A stretch of 64,000 bases of DNA, from assembly GCA_973895155.1 (NCBI GenBank), contig OZ316892.1, positions 7,874,001 to 7,938,000 on the forward strand. The letters run 5' to 3'. The notes below the pieces were generated by a model, which worked only from the letters and a program-made list of their open reading frames with translations, was not told the DNA's origin and searched no databases. The DNA comes from Marsupella aquatica. Its lineage: Eukaryota; Marchantiophyta. Position 1 is the first letter of the stretch. Each line of letters opens with the position of its first letter. Shown here one piece after another: positions 1 through 11,158 of the stretch. The translations under genes and the position numbers were made by a program.

Positions 1-960
1 GACTCAGCCTCCATACCTACTTGGCCTTGCCTCCCCAACGCAAGCTCCCTTGGGAGACTGAACGCGGCTTGGCTGCTGTTCGGCAGGATTTGGTACACGG
101 GCGAGCTAACACCCGCTAACCACGAGAACCCATGGCACCCCCAGACCCAGCTGAGCTCAGGAGGGCGTAGCCCTCTTCAAGAGATTTCCAACGCACCTAA
201 GAAGTCTTCCAACGAACTTCCCGTTGGGAAGATATTGCCATTTCCGTTTGGCGGTTTTCCTTAGTGTCGCGACCGTCGCGGCTCACGACTTCGGTTCGCC
301 CTTAGCCCCCAGGGAGACACCACTCCTCTCATATATGCTTCTGGAGACCTGCCACCCTCGGACCAGCTTTGGTCCCTAAACATTTGGCCCCCAACCCGGA
401 TACCATCGCGCATAATGGGCGCACCACCAACTGGCAACGCCCATAACTTTCTTGATAGACATCCGCAAGCGGAGTGCCTTCGCCCATTGTGACCGGGCCG
501 GCCCAGTGCTCATGCCTAGGCTCTCAGGTCTGATCGCCACTCGGGACCCCCGATCGGCCCAACCCGGCTCGGGCCACAACTTGCGCCCCAAGCGTCCGTT
601 GCCAATGGCATCAACTCCATTGGCCTTGGCCCAAGAGGAGCTCACTCCCTATCCCTCAGATCTCAAAGCCCATCCGATGGTCCGGACGGCCACCCTTGAG
701 CCCGGCCCATTTCTCCTTGACCCAACCAGCCATAGGCTAGTCCAAGTCCTTAGTGTGTGTCCCCAGCTTGGTCCTTTGCCTTGCTAGTGCCACGTCTCAT
801 TGTCCACAAGTCTCCCCATGCTAAGTCCTCCCCGGATGGCCTATCCGGGCCTGGACCATAAGGGAGCTTGGCGTTGGAGTCAGCGACGCCGGAGCTAAGT
901 GTTAAGGTAGTCGAGTTCCGCGACTATCCCCTATTTTGAGAAGACCCATTTCAAGGAGAC
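1..960. repeat. GC-rich repeat DNA, probably LTR or leader of a retroelement
   Basis: No recognisable protein is encoded here. The stretch is richer in G+C than the spacers further right and contains no convincing coding frame. Its last part (about 830-925) is an inverted relative of 61773-61870: both carry the core AGCTCCGGCGTCGCT, here on the minus strand, with similar flanking sequence. This marks the block as a dispersed repeat, most likely part of a long terminal repeat or untranslated leader. The orientation is opposite to the Gypsy pol that follows, so it may be a separate element. The boundaries cannot be fixed because the block runs off the left edge. Confidence 0.5.
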
Positions 961-1004
961 CATTTCAGCTACACACTGATTGAAGTGGAGTAGGACTTGG
1001 AGCA

Positions 1005-2965
1005 ATGCTAACTAAGAAGAATGATGAGGGGAATGAGTTTGTTGTGGCTTATGCCAGTAGATCAAACAATTCAGCAAAGGCTAAGTATAGCTCTTATGAG
1101 GGAGAGTGTTTGGCAGCAGTATGGGTTGTTGCACACTTTTGTTGCTACTTGTTTGGTAACCCCTTCACCTTGATCATTGATCATTAGCCTCTCAAGTGGT
1201 TAATGGAGTCTGACAAGCTTACAGGGAAGCTTGCACGATGGGCATTATTGTTATAGGAGTATGATTTCCAGGTGGTGCATAGACAAGGAAAAGTGAAATT
1301 GGACGCAGATGGATTGAGCCGCAATCCATGTACCAGCCAGGAGGATGAGACTGGAGCCAGATGGCACGATGATTCAGATAAGGAGATGGTGCTAGGATGG
1401 CATGCATCTGCCTTCCTTTGTTGGGTCCAGCATGCAGTGGATTTGTGGACTCTACTTCATTGGATGAAGCAAATGATGAGTCTACAGATATGGATGTTGG
1501 TGAGGTTGTGGTTGGACAACAGGATATTTACAATGATGAGAGAGTGTTGGAATATATGCACATTGGTTCTATTGGTGGCAGTGTTGATGCCAAGGAGCGT
1601 GACAAGGTTATGCAAAGAGCCAAGAGGTTTTGATGGGAAGGAAACCATCTTTTGAGAGTACTACGTGATGGTAAGGTATTGGTGGTACCAAAACCATCAC
1701 AACGAGTACATTTGGTGCGACATGCGCACGAGGAGTGGGTAATTTTGGTGTGAAGCGCACTTACAGTTTGCTGCAGACATAGTATTGGTGGTGTGGTATG
1801 CACACTCATGTCCAGCAACTGATAGCTAAGTGTGTGGTATGTGATAGAGTGAGAGCATCATTTAATGCTCCCACTCCCCAGTTACATCCGTTGCCGATCA
1901 TGGGTTTAGGATATCGTTGGAGTTTGGATTTTGCTGGTCCATTACCTCTTACCCAACGTCATAATTGGTATGTTTTGGTCACGGTGGAGCATTTCTCCAA
2001 GTGGATTGAGCTAGTGGCGTTGCTAGATAAAGCTAGCGGAGGAGTTGCTGCCACATTTTTGGATCGTGTACTTAGTCATTTTGGAGCACTAGCGTGAGGT
2101 GTTGACTGATCAGGGAACTGAGTTCCATGGAGAGTTTGAGAGTTTGTGTGAGCAAGCTTTGATTGATCATCGTACTACTTCTCGTGACCATCCTGAGGTA
2201 GATGGATTGACTGAAAGAGTAGTGCAAACTGTGAAGAGAGGATTGCGCAAGTATGGCTTGCAAGTTGGTCATCTAGGAGATTGGGATCTCCAATTACCTT
2301 GGTTAGCTATGGGCTGCTATTTCAGCCGACAAGCATCACTTGCATCCTTCTCACCTTATTTCTTGCTCTATGGTAAAGAGCCAGATTTGCCGGTAGCTAT
2401 TTGTCGTGATATTGCATTGGTTGTGAACTTGGATAATCATGATGTTTGGATCAAGGTTTGTTCAGAGAGGGCAAGGATTTTTGAGAGAGTCATGCCCATG
2501 GCCTTTGATAACCTTGCCATTGCCCAACATCGTGATACTTTGCGGTATGCCACTATTTGTGGAGGGGGTTATTGTGCAAGGATCCGACGATTTCATCCAG
2601 GTGATTATATTTATTTGCAGCAGACAGCACCAATGACACTTGATGTGACCGCAGGTCGGACCATTTTGTGTGTGCATGAAGTGTTGCCTTATGGTGTCCT
2701 GATGTTGGAGGGACGTGATGGTATGGTTTGGAAGGATCGTGTGCGCAACTATGCACCGTGTCATCTTCCAAACATTGATGGTACAATAGATCCAAGCTTA
2801 GCCCATGTTCGTGCTGGCTTGAAGTGTATGTTGTGTGGATTTGCTCAAGGAGCAGCTACTATATTGATTTGTGATAAGTGTTTTAGAGGATGACACATGT
2901 CGTGTTTGACACCACCATTGGAAGTGATTCCTAGTGGATCATGGCTTTGTTCTCAGTGTTGGTGA
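1005..2965 (+). pseudogene. Decayed Ty3/Gypsy pol: RNase H, integrase, terminal PHD finger
   Basis: This is the 3' half of a Gypsy-type pol. In order it shows the end of RNase H (AYASRSNN, then PLKWLMES and a DADGLSRNP end), a degraded integrase zinc-binding region around 1700-1850, the integrase core with SLDFAGPL, LTDQGTEF and GLTERVV supplying the D, D and E residues at about the D35E spacing, and a C-terminal tail. The frame is broken by stop codons near 1185 and 1255, by changes of frame around 1400 and 1750, by a one-base shift near 2090, and by a stop at 2891-2893. Protease and reverse transcriptase are absent, so the copy is 5' truncated and dead. The first two stops sit where glutamine is usual. 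The tail ends in a PHD finger instead of a chromodomain (separate entry). Confidence 0.85.
2824..2965 (+). other. PHD finger at the C-terminus of the Gypsy integrase
   Basis: Read in the integrase frame, the last 45 or so residues carry the full zinc-ligand pattern of a PHD finger (C4-H-C3): CMLC, CDKC, four residues, HMSC, and a final CSQC after a short PSGSWL stretch. The residue just before the histidine is a TGA stop (2891-2893), most simply a former TGG tryptophan. PHD fingers read histone H3 tails, usually the K4 state. In an integrase tail, such a module could guide insertion to particular chromatin, as chromodomains do in chromoviruses; that role is inferred. The reading frame closes at 2963-2965 directly after the last ligand pair, so the finger is the true end of the protein. 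Confidence 0.75.
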
Positions 2966-3623
2966 TGCCAACTAGTTATCATTTGCGTTCTCTTAGCATA
3001 TATGGATTGCAGGTAGGTGATCGATGGGGCTCACTTGCACCCGGCCTCTTGATCTTCACACCTAAAAAGGTGTATATCAACCTTGTAGAACTTATGGCTA
3101 GCTAGAGTTAGGGGACCTTATTCCCAGCTAGGGGGACGATTGTGGGTTTTGGACATGTGTGGACATCAGTTCCACTTGTATTCCATTCTCTTGTGTTTGT
3201 GACATGGCAGTGTGACTATGTCTGGATGTATGTGACAAGCGATGTATGTTGTGTAGCGATGTGTATGTAGATGACAAATTGAAACTTTTATCATTTCATT
3301 GAAAAATGCCTACTCGTACAGAAAAACTCAACCTACATCCTAGTCATGGTTTCCTTTAGGAACCATAGAGTGAGCCATGTCATGCAATGCAAGGTGCAAG
3401 CTCATCTTACCATGGTATAGGAAAGAGACAGACCCTGACTATAAAGAAGCCCATTCACTCAAGATACCATTTCAAAATTGTCAAACTGTTGCCGGAAGCA
3501 AAGTCTTATGGACTCAAACTTTTTAGACGTAAGATTCGTATGGGGCTTGTATTTAGGTAGCTTGTAATTTCTTATGTCCTGGTCATAAAACAACTTTATG
3601 GCCTTGGGCTGTATCTAATATAT
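2966..3623 (+). repeat. 3' flank of the Gypsy element, probably with the start of its 3' LTR
   Basis: No gene is seen. A purine-rich stretch ending AGGGGGACGAT (about 3130-3138) directly precedes TGTGGGTTTTGG. That is how a polypurine tract followed by an LTR beginning with TG would look. No second LTR copy is available for comparison, so the LTR call is tentative. The block is cut at 3634 by the insertion of the large DNA transposon, and its continuation should lie after 21855. Confidence 0.4.
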
Positions 3624-3634
3624 GGAGTTGTTCT
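3624..3634. repeat. Left target-site duplication of the DNA transposon
   Basis: GGAGTTGTTCT abuts the left inverted end and matches 21845-21855 (GGAGTTGTTTT) at 10 of 11 positions. A duplication of 9-11 bp is typical of Mutator-like elements, but the transposase does not look like MULE. Confidence 0.65.
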
Positions 3635-3690
3635 CGGGGGTCTCACTCCGCGAAAATCTCATATCACGTGCGACGAAGTATAGGGTCCGT
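3635..3690 (+). repeat. Left terminal inverted repeat
   Basis: It begins CGGGGGTCTCACT and contains ATCACGTGCGACGAAGTA. It matches the right end (21784-21844, inverted) and both ends of the short element at 52806-53069. Similarity to the short element's left side continues for roughly 100 bp. Confidence 0.7.
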
Positions 3691-4189
3691 TAATTGGGTT
3701 TCTCGGAAGACTTAAGAAGATTTGTGTAAGAACAATAGGGTCAACTTTATATGTTGGACAACTTGTAAGAATAATAGGGATATTAATATTTTTGACTTTG
3801 TAGATGGAAGGCATACAAGGAAGTTAGGGGTCTTTGTGTCAGACTATATAAAGTACACGTGTCACTATGTCATTGGTACACGTGGCACACATAAAGTTTC
3901 CAATATATTTTCCTAAGTCATGTTTATGTTAACATGGCAAGAATTTGAGAATGATTAAGTGGGTCTGGATTTTTGGGGACTCACGTTTAGGGTTTGACCG
4001 GGATTAAGTTTGAAATTGTTCCGTTTAACGTGTCTCGTTTCCCTCCACTATCCCTTTGGCCCTTGTCAGTCTCCTCCCGTGTCATTTCCCTCCACTATCC
4101 CTTTGGCCCCACCCATTGTTTGCCTCAACACAGTCTCTTTTGTTTAGGCCTTGCAGCGAATGGTCTAAATGGGGTCTAACCGAGTGTGC

Positions 4190-4720
4190 TACTGCTTGGA
4201 GTGAAGAAGGATCGAGCGAGAGTGTCGTGCTCTCGGCTGCATTGCTGCTGCGGCTGCTTGGAGTGAAGAAGGATCGAGCGAGAGTGTCGTGCTCTCGGCT
4301 GCATTGCTGCTGCAGTTGCTTGGAGTGAAGAAGGATCGAGCGAGAGTGTTGTGCTCTCGGCTGCATTACTGCTATGGCTGCTTGGAGTGAAGGATCAAGC
4401 AAGAGTTCTCAGCTGCACTACTGCTTAGAGCAAAGGATCAAGCGAGAGTTGTCGGTTGCGTTGCTGGTGCTACGATGAAGGGGAGAGCGAGAGTGTTGCA
4501 CTCTCGGCTGCGCTGCTGCCGCTGCTGCTTGGAGTGAAGGGGAGAGCAAGACTTCTCAGTTGTGCTGCTGCTTGGAGTGAACTCGGGAGTGAAGGATTGA
4601 GCGAGACTTCTCAGCTGTGCTACTGCTTGGAGTGAACCCGAGAGTGAAGGATCGAGCGAGAGTGTTGCGCTCTCGGCTGCGCTGCTGCTTGGAGTGAATG
4701 ATCGGGCAAGAGTATTGCGC
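4190..4720. repeat. Tandem array of about 62-bp units
   Basis: Each unit contains TTGGAGTGAAGAAGGATCG, then GCGAGAGTG, CTCTCGGCTGC and a run of CTG-like triplets. Three units at about 4190, 4253 and 4316 are almost identical. Later units are shortened and diverged, and traces continue to about 5000. The ORFs across the array are repeat translations and not genes. Confidence 0.85.
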
Positions 4721-6230
4721 TGCAAGGTTGGAGTGTATAGGTGCGTTGCCTACTGTCTGTGGTTGAGGGAGTGTGCTACGTTCCTCCTTGCTGAAATGAT
4801 AGGGAACGTTTATGTGATTGCTGTGTTGTTGCTCAAACAGGGAGTGCGGGCGGGAGTGTGGCTGTTGCAAGTGCTGCGTTGCAGCTGCTCAAATAGGAGG
4901 TGGGTGCCGGGAGTGTGGCTCTGCTAGTTGTTGAAATGGGAGCGGGAGTGTTGCATTGCTACTTGCTCAAATAGGAGTGCCAGGAGTGCTGCCAGCATTG
5001 TTGTGTTGCTCAACCGGGAGGTGGGCGCTTCCTACTTTGACGATCGTAAGACATGATCGGTAACAGATGAGGCTCGTTTGCTTTTTTCTCTTTTGTTTCT
5101 CAAGCTTCTGGGCAAGGGCATTACCATTCTGGATTGAACTTGGTCCTATTCAGGTTGAGCGATCGGGCTGCATTGTGTTGCAATCTGTCGTATGCTAACA
5201 AAAGCAAATATCATCGAATATATGCTAAAAACTCGGTGTTCGTTCCCGTGGAAGAACAAGAATGGGATGAAAAGATGTTTTAAAGTGTTTTGAGTGGTTT
5301 AGAGATGGTACTCAACATCTATAAGAAAAATAGAATCTTAAACAAAACACAAGGAATTAATAAAATAAGAACAAAGTGACATTTGCTGTATAACAGAATC
5401 TTAGAGCTTTTAGAGGTATAGTTTAGCAATATTTAACTCCGTCACCATGTCTTAAGAAAGAGCTATGGCATTATTTGAGACGTTGATAAGTCAAACATAA
5501 CCTTGCTATAACTGCTCTCTAGGTTTCTATCATAAATCTATGTTTAAGAAGTGTCTATGCTCACAAAATCCAAGATAAGTTTCAGATTGTGTGTATAGTA
5601 GTGTGTCATTAAAATGCCGGCAACATGTTTCCTTCTTCAGCGATGCGCAATTCCAAAGAAAAACTAATGCACATTCAGTATACCACAATGGTACTTCAAA
5701 TCCGTGAATTAAGAATGTCGCTACTTCTTAATCATATAGATTTCTATTTCTTGATTTCATGCAATACTTATCTTCCAAAGATAAGTCCTTCATGTAAATA
5801 CAGAATTGGACAACAAATGTTGTAGTTTGGATTAGGCACCGACCAACGGATCTTCTAATACATTCCACAAACTGTATTTTTATGGGTTTTACTTCTTACG
5901 GTAATTGCAACATGGATTACCATACGAAGGAGGGGTAGACTCCTAGCACAAGTAATCAAATTCCAAGGTATGCAAATCTTCCTTGCAAAATTGCATTACA
6001 CGTACAAGGGACAAAACTCCAAGATGAGGAGATGCAAATAACTATCCACACTGTCTCAAAATGAGACTGGTATCACAATAAGTACATGAGATCACCCACG
6101 GGCTAAGGAGAATGAAGAGACATGCCTCTTCATTTCCTAGTCTAAACTAAGTAAAGTAAAAGTCAACTTTGACTAAGGGATAGTCAAATGGTCAAAGCTA
6201 AGTAAAAGTCTACAAAATAAAATACTAATC

Positions 6231-8081
6231 TCATACTGTAATAGGAGGAGGGTCGACTACAAGTAGAGGGAGGCGAGCTACATAACCAAGGGCTATCTTC
6301 CCTTTGGTCCTCTGTCCCTTCAAATACTGTCGACGGAAAAGGTCCTCTCGGTAACGAATCAAATGAGGCTCACTGGTCTTCCGAATGGGATGTCCATCCG
6401 GTCCAATCCAAACAAAGTAATCTGATGGCCGTGGAATGTCTGGAGCTGGAAGAGGGAAAGGTGCTATGACCTTTCTACAATGATAAACCCAACTCCAAAG
6501 GTCAGGAGTCTCAATCGTGGGTAATCTCAGCTTGTCGATAGGTAGCCATAGAATACCACGAGAAATCGGAACCATGTCGTAGGTGTGTGGAAAAGGAAAA
6601 GACTCACGACCAAACATAAGTGGAGGTAAAGGAGGTGCAAGAGGAGTGCGTGCGTCAATGAGTGACGTAATCATCCTATCAAACTGGGCGGGAAAGACAA
6701 AAAGAGGCTCAATGTCTGCAACAGAAGAGACAATAGGAGGCTGAGACATCAAAGGAGTAGGAGCTATAAATGGTACACTGGGAGAGTCTACAGTCTCAGG
6801 CTCAGGCTCAGTCTCGGGAATAGGTTCAGGAATAGGTTCATCTCCTTCCATGGTAGGAGAGGGAAATGAATCATCAAGGGGTGATAGGGTGGTATCCTCA
6901 ATAGAGGAAAATGGATTTGGAGGGGGTACTGGTGAAGGGGGTAAAGGCTCAGGGGTAGGAGATGGAGGGTGCTCAGGTGAAAATGTAGGAGGGATAGGGG
7001 AAAGAATGGGATCAGGTAGAGGGGGTGTAGGTGAGGATGGAGGAGAGAGTGAAGGGTCAGCAATAGGTAGCTCCGGCTCATCAGCATCCATAGGGTGATC
7101 AGGCTGTGGTGAAGGTGCAAGGGGTGAAACATGAGGGGGTGGGACGATACGAGACTCGGAAAGCAAAGCACAAATACAGTCAAGTAACTGTAGAGGGGTA
7201 CAACTCAAAAGTCTAGTGGCCTCATCTACCAAATGCTGGTTGAAACCAGCCACACTAGCTAGTCGCTCAGCATCACCAACAAAATCAGTCCATGATGGAT
7301 AAGAAGTGGAAGCAACGAAAGAGGGAGAAGTCATCCCTGGTAGATCTGGTGCTGTCGTCTGCTCCACTGGAGGGGGTCTCGGAGATGTCGTCGGTGGTGG
7401 AGTCAACTCTCTCGCTAACTCTGGCTGAGGTAGCTCAAAGTGTCTCGCTCTCCTCCTCCAATCGCTCAGCTCCACTGGTAATAAGCAGCCTCTCGAAAAG
7501 TAAATGTGCGCCAAGTAGGGTGTTAGATAGGTATCACTAGTAGTAGACAAGACAGCCACCTGCTTGGCGATCACCTCCGAAAGAGCTAAGGCCCAGTTGA
7601 TCCTCCTCTTGCCGGTCCATGATACGATGATAGAGCTGGTCAAGTAAACCATAGCCCTGGTGGGTTTGGTTGGATGAAAGATAGGTACAAGGAATCGGAG
7701 TAGATGAGCTAACTCCCGGTTTGTGCACTGATCAATCTTCCAACCAGACCTCCGGTCCCTGGTACCTCTAAAATAGGGGGCAGTCAAGTCCTCTCCAACA
7801 GAGATAAGTCTCTCTCCCTCCTGGCTCAACTGGTACACCTCAGAAACAACGGCGGTGGTACACACATCAGCTGAACCTCTAGTAGAACTCCGAAAAGTGC
7901 CAGCTCGGGGTGGACGAAGAAAATCGGCAATGATGGACCCATGCACCATATCCCAAGGAAGAAAAAGTAAGGAACTCAAGCCCATCTCTACCAGGTTACT
8001 AAGGAGTCTAAAGTAAGCCTTAGGACCTGGGGGTAAGGTCACCCTAATGGCCTTACTAATTGGTAAGCTTCTGGTGGCCAT
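6231..8081 (-). CDS. 616-residue transposon-type protein, proline-rich tail
   Basis: This is an intact frame with an ATG start at 8081 and a stop at 6231. Residues about 1-215 form a conserved-looking globular part with features such as PWDMVHGSIIADFL, VVSEVYQLS, a GW between charged residues, LRFLVPIFHPTKPTR and INWALALSEVI. This resembles proteins carried by plant retroelements and 'putative plant transposon protein' families, recognised by style and not by search. Residues about 225-470 are very rich in Pro, Ser, Glu and Asp, with many PxP steps and no fixed structure expected. The last 140 residues are again ordered-looking (LFVFPAQF, WSWVYHCRKVI, DYFVWIGPDGHPI). No catalytic motif was seen. 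It lies inside the large transposon, antisense to the transposase. The absence of stops, in contrast to its neighbours, suggests a recent arrival or continuing selection. Confidence 0.6.
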   Translation of the reverse strand: MATRSLPISKAIRVTLPPGPKAYFRLLSNLVEMGLSSLLFLPWDMVHGSIIADFLRPPRAGTFRSSTRGSADVCTTAVVSEVYQLSQEGERLISVGEDLTAPYFRGTRDRRSGWKIDQCTNRELAHLLRFLVPIFHPTKPTRAMVYLTSSIIVSWTGKRRINWALALSEVIAKQVAVLSTTSDTYLTPYLAHIYFSRGCLLPVELSDWRRRARHFELPQPELARELTPPPTTSPRPPPVEQTTAPDLPGMTSPSFVASTSYPSWTDFVGDAERLASVAGFNQHLVDEATRLLSCTPLQLLDCICALLSESRIVPPPHVSPLAPSPQPDHPMDADEPELPIADPSLSPPSSPTPPLPDPILSPIPPTFSPEHPPSPTPEPLPPSPVPPPNPFSSIEDTTLSPLDDSFPSPTMEGDEPIPEPIPETEPEPETVDSPSVPFIAPTPLMSQPPIVSSVADIEPLFVFPAQFDRMITSLIDARTPLAPPLPPLMFGRESFPFPHTYDMVPISRGILWLPIDKLRLPTIETPDLWSWVYHCRKVIAPFPLPAPDIPRPSDYFVWIGPDGHPIRKTSEPHLIRYREDLFRRQYLKGQRTKGKIALGYVARLPLLVVDPPPITV

Positions 8082-8399
8082 AGCTCAGAAAATCTGAGAA
8101 GGCTCTAGAGCTCTCCTCCTAAAAACGGGTAAGCATTGAGGCTCAAGAATGAAATCTCAGGGATCTAAGGTAGCTGCGCTACTATGGGAGAAGGAATGAA
8201 CTGAAAAGAGATAGAAATGAAGGAGCTCTGATCAGGCGAAGCTCTTGAAATTGCAATTTCTTCAATTCCAAGAAATCAGAGAGCATCGATGACCCAATAC
8301 TCCTCAACGTCTCATCAATAGCAGTTCAGAATCGGGGTGAACATTCTCTAGGCAGCTGCGCTCCTATAGCAATTGAAATGAGCTCGAATGGTGGTCTAA

Positions 8400-8760
8400 C
8401 GAGTGAGCACTGAGGGTCGAAGCTCGCGCCCTACTGCTGGCCGCCATGGACGTCCCTCAAAGAAAAATGGAGAAAAAGGTTTGGGCCGGCGCGGACGTCA
8501 CATTAGGTCGTGGCGGGGTGGACGTCCCGGACGTCCCTACGTGGAGGCCGTCCAAGACGTCCTCGAGTTTTTCATGCGGGCCGGCGCGGAAGGAGTTGGC
8601 CGTCCTTAGCAAAAAATGGGTGCCGTCCCGGCCATCCCTGTGTAGAAGCCGTCCAAGCCGGCGCCGTCTTTGCCGTCTTTCATGAGGAGGCCGTCCCGGC
8701 CGTCACCTCATTTTTGAAGCTCCTGTCAACTTCTTGCCGTCTTGACGTCTAATATGTGAA
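8400..8760. repeat. GC-rich stretch of repeated GACGTC / CCGTCC words
   Basis: The words GACGTC, GGACGTCC and GCCGTCC recur many times over about 350 bp, with CGGCCG-type CpG clusters. The overlapping short ORFs in three frames reflect this repetition, and no gene is supported. It could be part of an LTR or leader of the element carrying the 616-codon ORF, which starts 320 bp away on the other strand. Confidence 0.5.
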
Positions 8761-9027
8761 AACCAAAGTACCCTTGACGTCTTCCAATGGTATCCTTACC
8801 CATTTGAGCTTATACTAACTTAATTTTGCTTAAAGGGCCTTATAAAAACTTAAAATTTTTAAAAATTTATGGTTTTGATACTTTAACTCTCTTTTTGGAA
8901 TAATCACCTAATTACACAATCCGTGAGTTGCATTGCCTGCAATCTGGTTGAGAGTTGAGCGACGCTGCTGCTGCAATCAAGTGCTGCTATTGCGATTGCG
9001 GCTGTTGTTGGACTATTGAGGGAGTGG

Positions 9028-9110
9028 GCGATTGAGGCTGGTGCTGCGATTGAGGCTGGTGCTGCGATTGAGGCTGGTGCTGCAATTGAGGCTGGTGCTC
9101 TGATTGAGGC
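9028..9110 (+). repeat. 18-bp minisatellite
   Basis: About five head-to-tail copies of GCGATTGAGGCTGGTGCT or close variants. The unit length is a multiple of three, so it translates as AIEAGA repeats, but no surrounding coding frame is supported. Confidence 0.8.
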
Positions 9111-11158
9111 TACTACTGAACTGCTACGATTCAGAGCTATTGGTGAGAGACTAACCTGGTACTTTGCGCTGCGAGTGGATTGCGATCGAGTTCAGAGTTG
9201 TGCTGCAATCCGAGCTAGAGTCGAGAGGAACTTTGTGCTACTTGTTGTGTGCTGATCAAGATGAACTAAGTGCTATGAACCGGCTTATTGTAAAGGAGTT
9301 ATGATCAAGCTCTAGTGAGCTCTCACAACAATGTTGTTGTTAATCCAAACAAGCTATAGCTAGATGCCATTGATTGACGTTGTGCTTTCAGTTGCGTTTT
9401 CAGTTGTTGGGCTGCAATCAGGTTGAGAGGTGGGCTGCGCTGTAGGGAGAGACATTGGGCTGCCTCTGGAAATTAGAAAATCAGCTGAGACAATTTCCAG
9501 GCCGAGAGATTTCAACTACTTCAGGTACGGTCATTTTTAGAACTCGCTCTGGAGCTTAGTCTTTGAGTGAGCAATAGTTCTAGCTCATAGTGGAATAGGA
9601 TTGACAACTCTTGTTCTACTACGGGGTATTGTTGCAGACTGAGTGATTCATTTTTTATTCATTGCTTATTGGAATCGAGGCTCAAACCAAAACTTGCTTT
9701 GTTTTCAGGCTCCTCTGGCTGTTGGACTGCTGTTGAGTTGCTGAGGGCTAATAAAAGTGTCCCATTTTTTATACCTCAAAGTGAAATCAGGTATGACTTA
9801 GGGGACTCAAACATGTTTGCAACATTAATTGCATGCTTACTAGTGTGGATCAGGCTCTGGACACTACATCGAAACTTGTTTTGCTTAGCTATCAATTTTG
9901 TAAGGACTAGGTCACACATCTCTGTGCAAAAGTGTGTTCATGTTGGGAAATTTTGACCAGAACTTGCTCTTATTTCAGAATGATTCAGTTCACCCTTAGG
10001 TAGTTGCAGGGGTACATGCAAAGCAAGGGGCTGTTGAGGAGCACCTATCTTTATGCTGCTGCAACCTCTGCTCAAATGCTGAGTTGAGGTATAGTACGGG
10101 ACCTATGCTGGTATTAAATTTCAGGTATGTCATTTCCATCAATGACTTCAACCATTTCTAGTCGAGCAAAAGTTTATTTAGCTTCAAATGTAGTAGGGGA
10201 ATTCTAATGTAGTCCATGAAGTTAATTTTGACATGGGGGCAATGTTGCTTCTATTCACCAGAGTTGATGTTGAGCTATTGGGCGGATCAAAACTCTTTTT
10301 GAAGTGTGGTGCCTGGAGACGTTGTGAGATTCTTTAGGTCTGTCAAGCGCAGAGGCAGTTGAGGTGTTGCCCCATTCTAATTACTTGTAGACATTGTTAC
10401 TGGTAGACATTGTTACATTCATCATTTACAAAAAACCGTGTCATGGCTATATTGAAGATTACCCTAGAGGAGAATTATGAGAAGCTCCTTTTGCAACATC
10501 TAGACGAATGTTGTTGGTGTGAATCATGTGTCAAGTGTAGGGTTGGCAATGGCAATTTTGAATGGTTCCATTGATTTTGCTTGAAAATGCGCGGAAGACT
10601 TGTTACTAGGACATACATGGCAAAGAACGGCAAAGTTGTCACACGTCATTGGAAGTGCTCTTGTATAAGGCCAACAATTTGGCCTCAAAATGAGTGTCTT
10701 TTACGCAAGATTGTCATCCCGGACACGCTTGACATTGTAGTCCCTGATAGTATTCCACATATAACTGAGCTTGATATTGTAGCCCCAGATAGTATTCTAG
10801 ATCAAGCTAAGGTTACAGCCCATGGATGCTTGACATTGTAGTCCCTAATAGTACATGGATGCGATGTTCATATATGAGTAGGCCTTTGTTTGCAAGGCTG
10901 GAATTGTACCATCCATGATATAAAGAATATTATTCATTCCCATTATGTGGCAAAGTTTCGCAAGCTGGCATTGTATTTATGTATGTCTTGGTTGGTGGGT
11001 GTTCAGGTTGCACTGTGTAGTTGACTTCATCTGGGAGGGAGGTTTGCAGATCATTGGAGCAGGTGCTATGATTAACCTTATCTTTGTCTATGGATTGCCC
11101 ACTATCATACATGTCCCCCTCATATGTGATGTGCTTTGTGATGATTGCAGTTGTAACC
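9111..11158. other. Interior of the DNA transposon without a recognised gene
   Basis: No convincing coding frame was found. Around 10700-10860 the phrase CTTGACATTGTAGTCCC and variants (GATATTGTAGCCCC) recurs three to four times at intervals of about 60-70 bp. TGTGGCAAAGTTTCGCAAGCTGGCATTG at 10945 echoes the wording of 10890-10905. These look like decayed tandem repeats or untranslated sequence. Confidence 0.4.

Larger units (their letters stand above)
5179..8946. other. Block bounded by a 9-bp direct repeat, possible nested insertion
   Basis: TGCAATCTG occurs at 5179-5187 and again at 8938-8946, each preceded by a GCATTG a few bases upstream. The sequence outside both copies is similar in style (CTG-rich, GGGCTGC, GTTGAGAG motifs), while the inside is different and holds the 616-codon ORF. 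This would fit an insertion with a 9-bp target duplication. No inverted or long terminal repeats were found inside the boundaries, and the flanks are low in complexity, so chance is not excluded. Confidence 0.35.

Noticed and set aside
452-787. 111-codon open frame on the plus strand
   Set aside because: It lies in GC-rich repeat DNA, overlaps another frame on the other strand, and has no recognisable motif.
4056-4927. Several open frames of 77-106 codons on both strands
   Set aside because: They are translations of the 62-bp tandem repeat and its degraded copies, with repetitive peptide content.
8403-8752. Three overlapping frames of 68-80 codons
   Set aside because: All arise from repeated GACGTC/CCGTCC words; no frame is favoured and no protein family is visible.
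9016-9255. 79-codon frame beginning with AIEAGA repeats
   Set aside because: It is produced by the 18-bp minisatellite; the rest has no similarity I can recognise.
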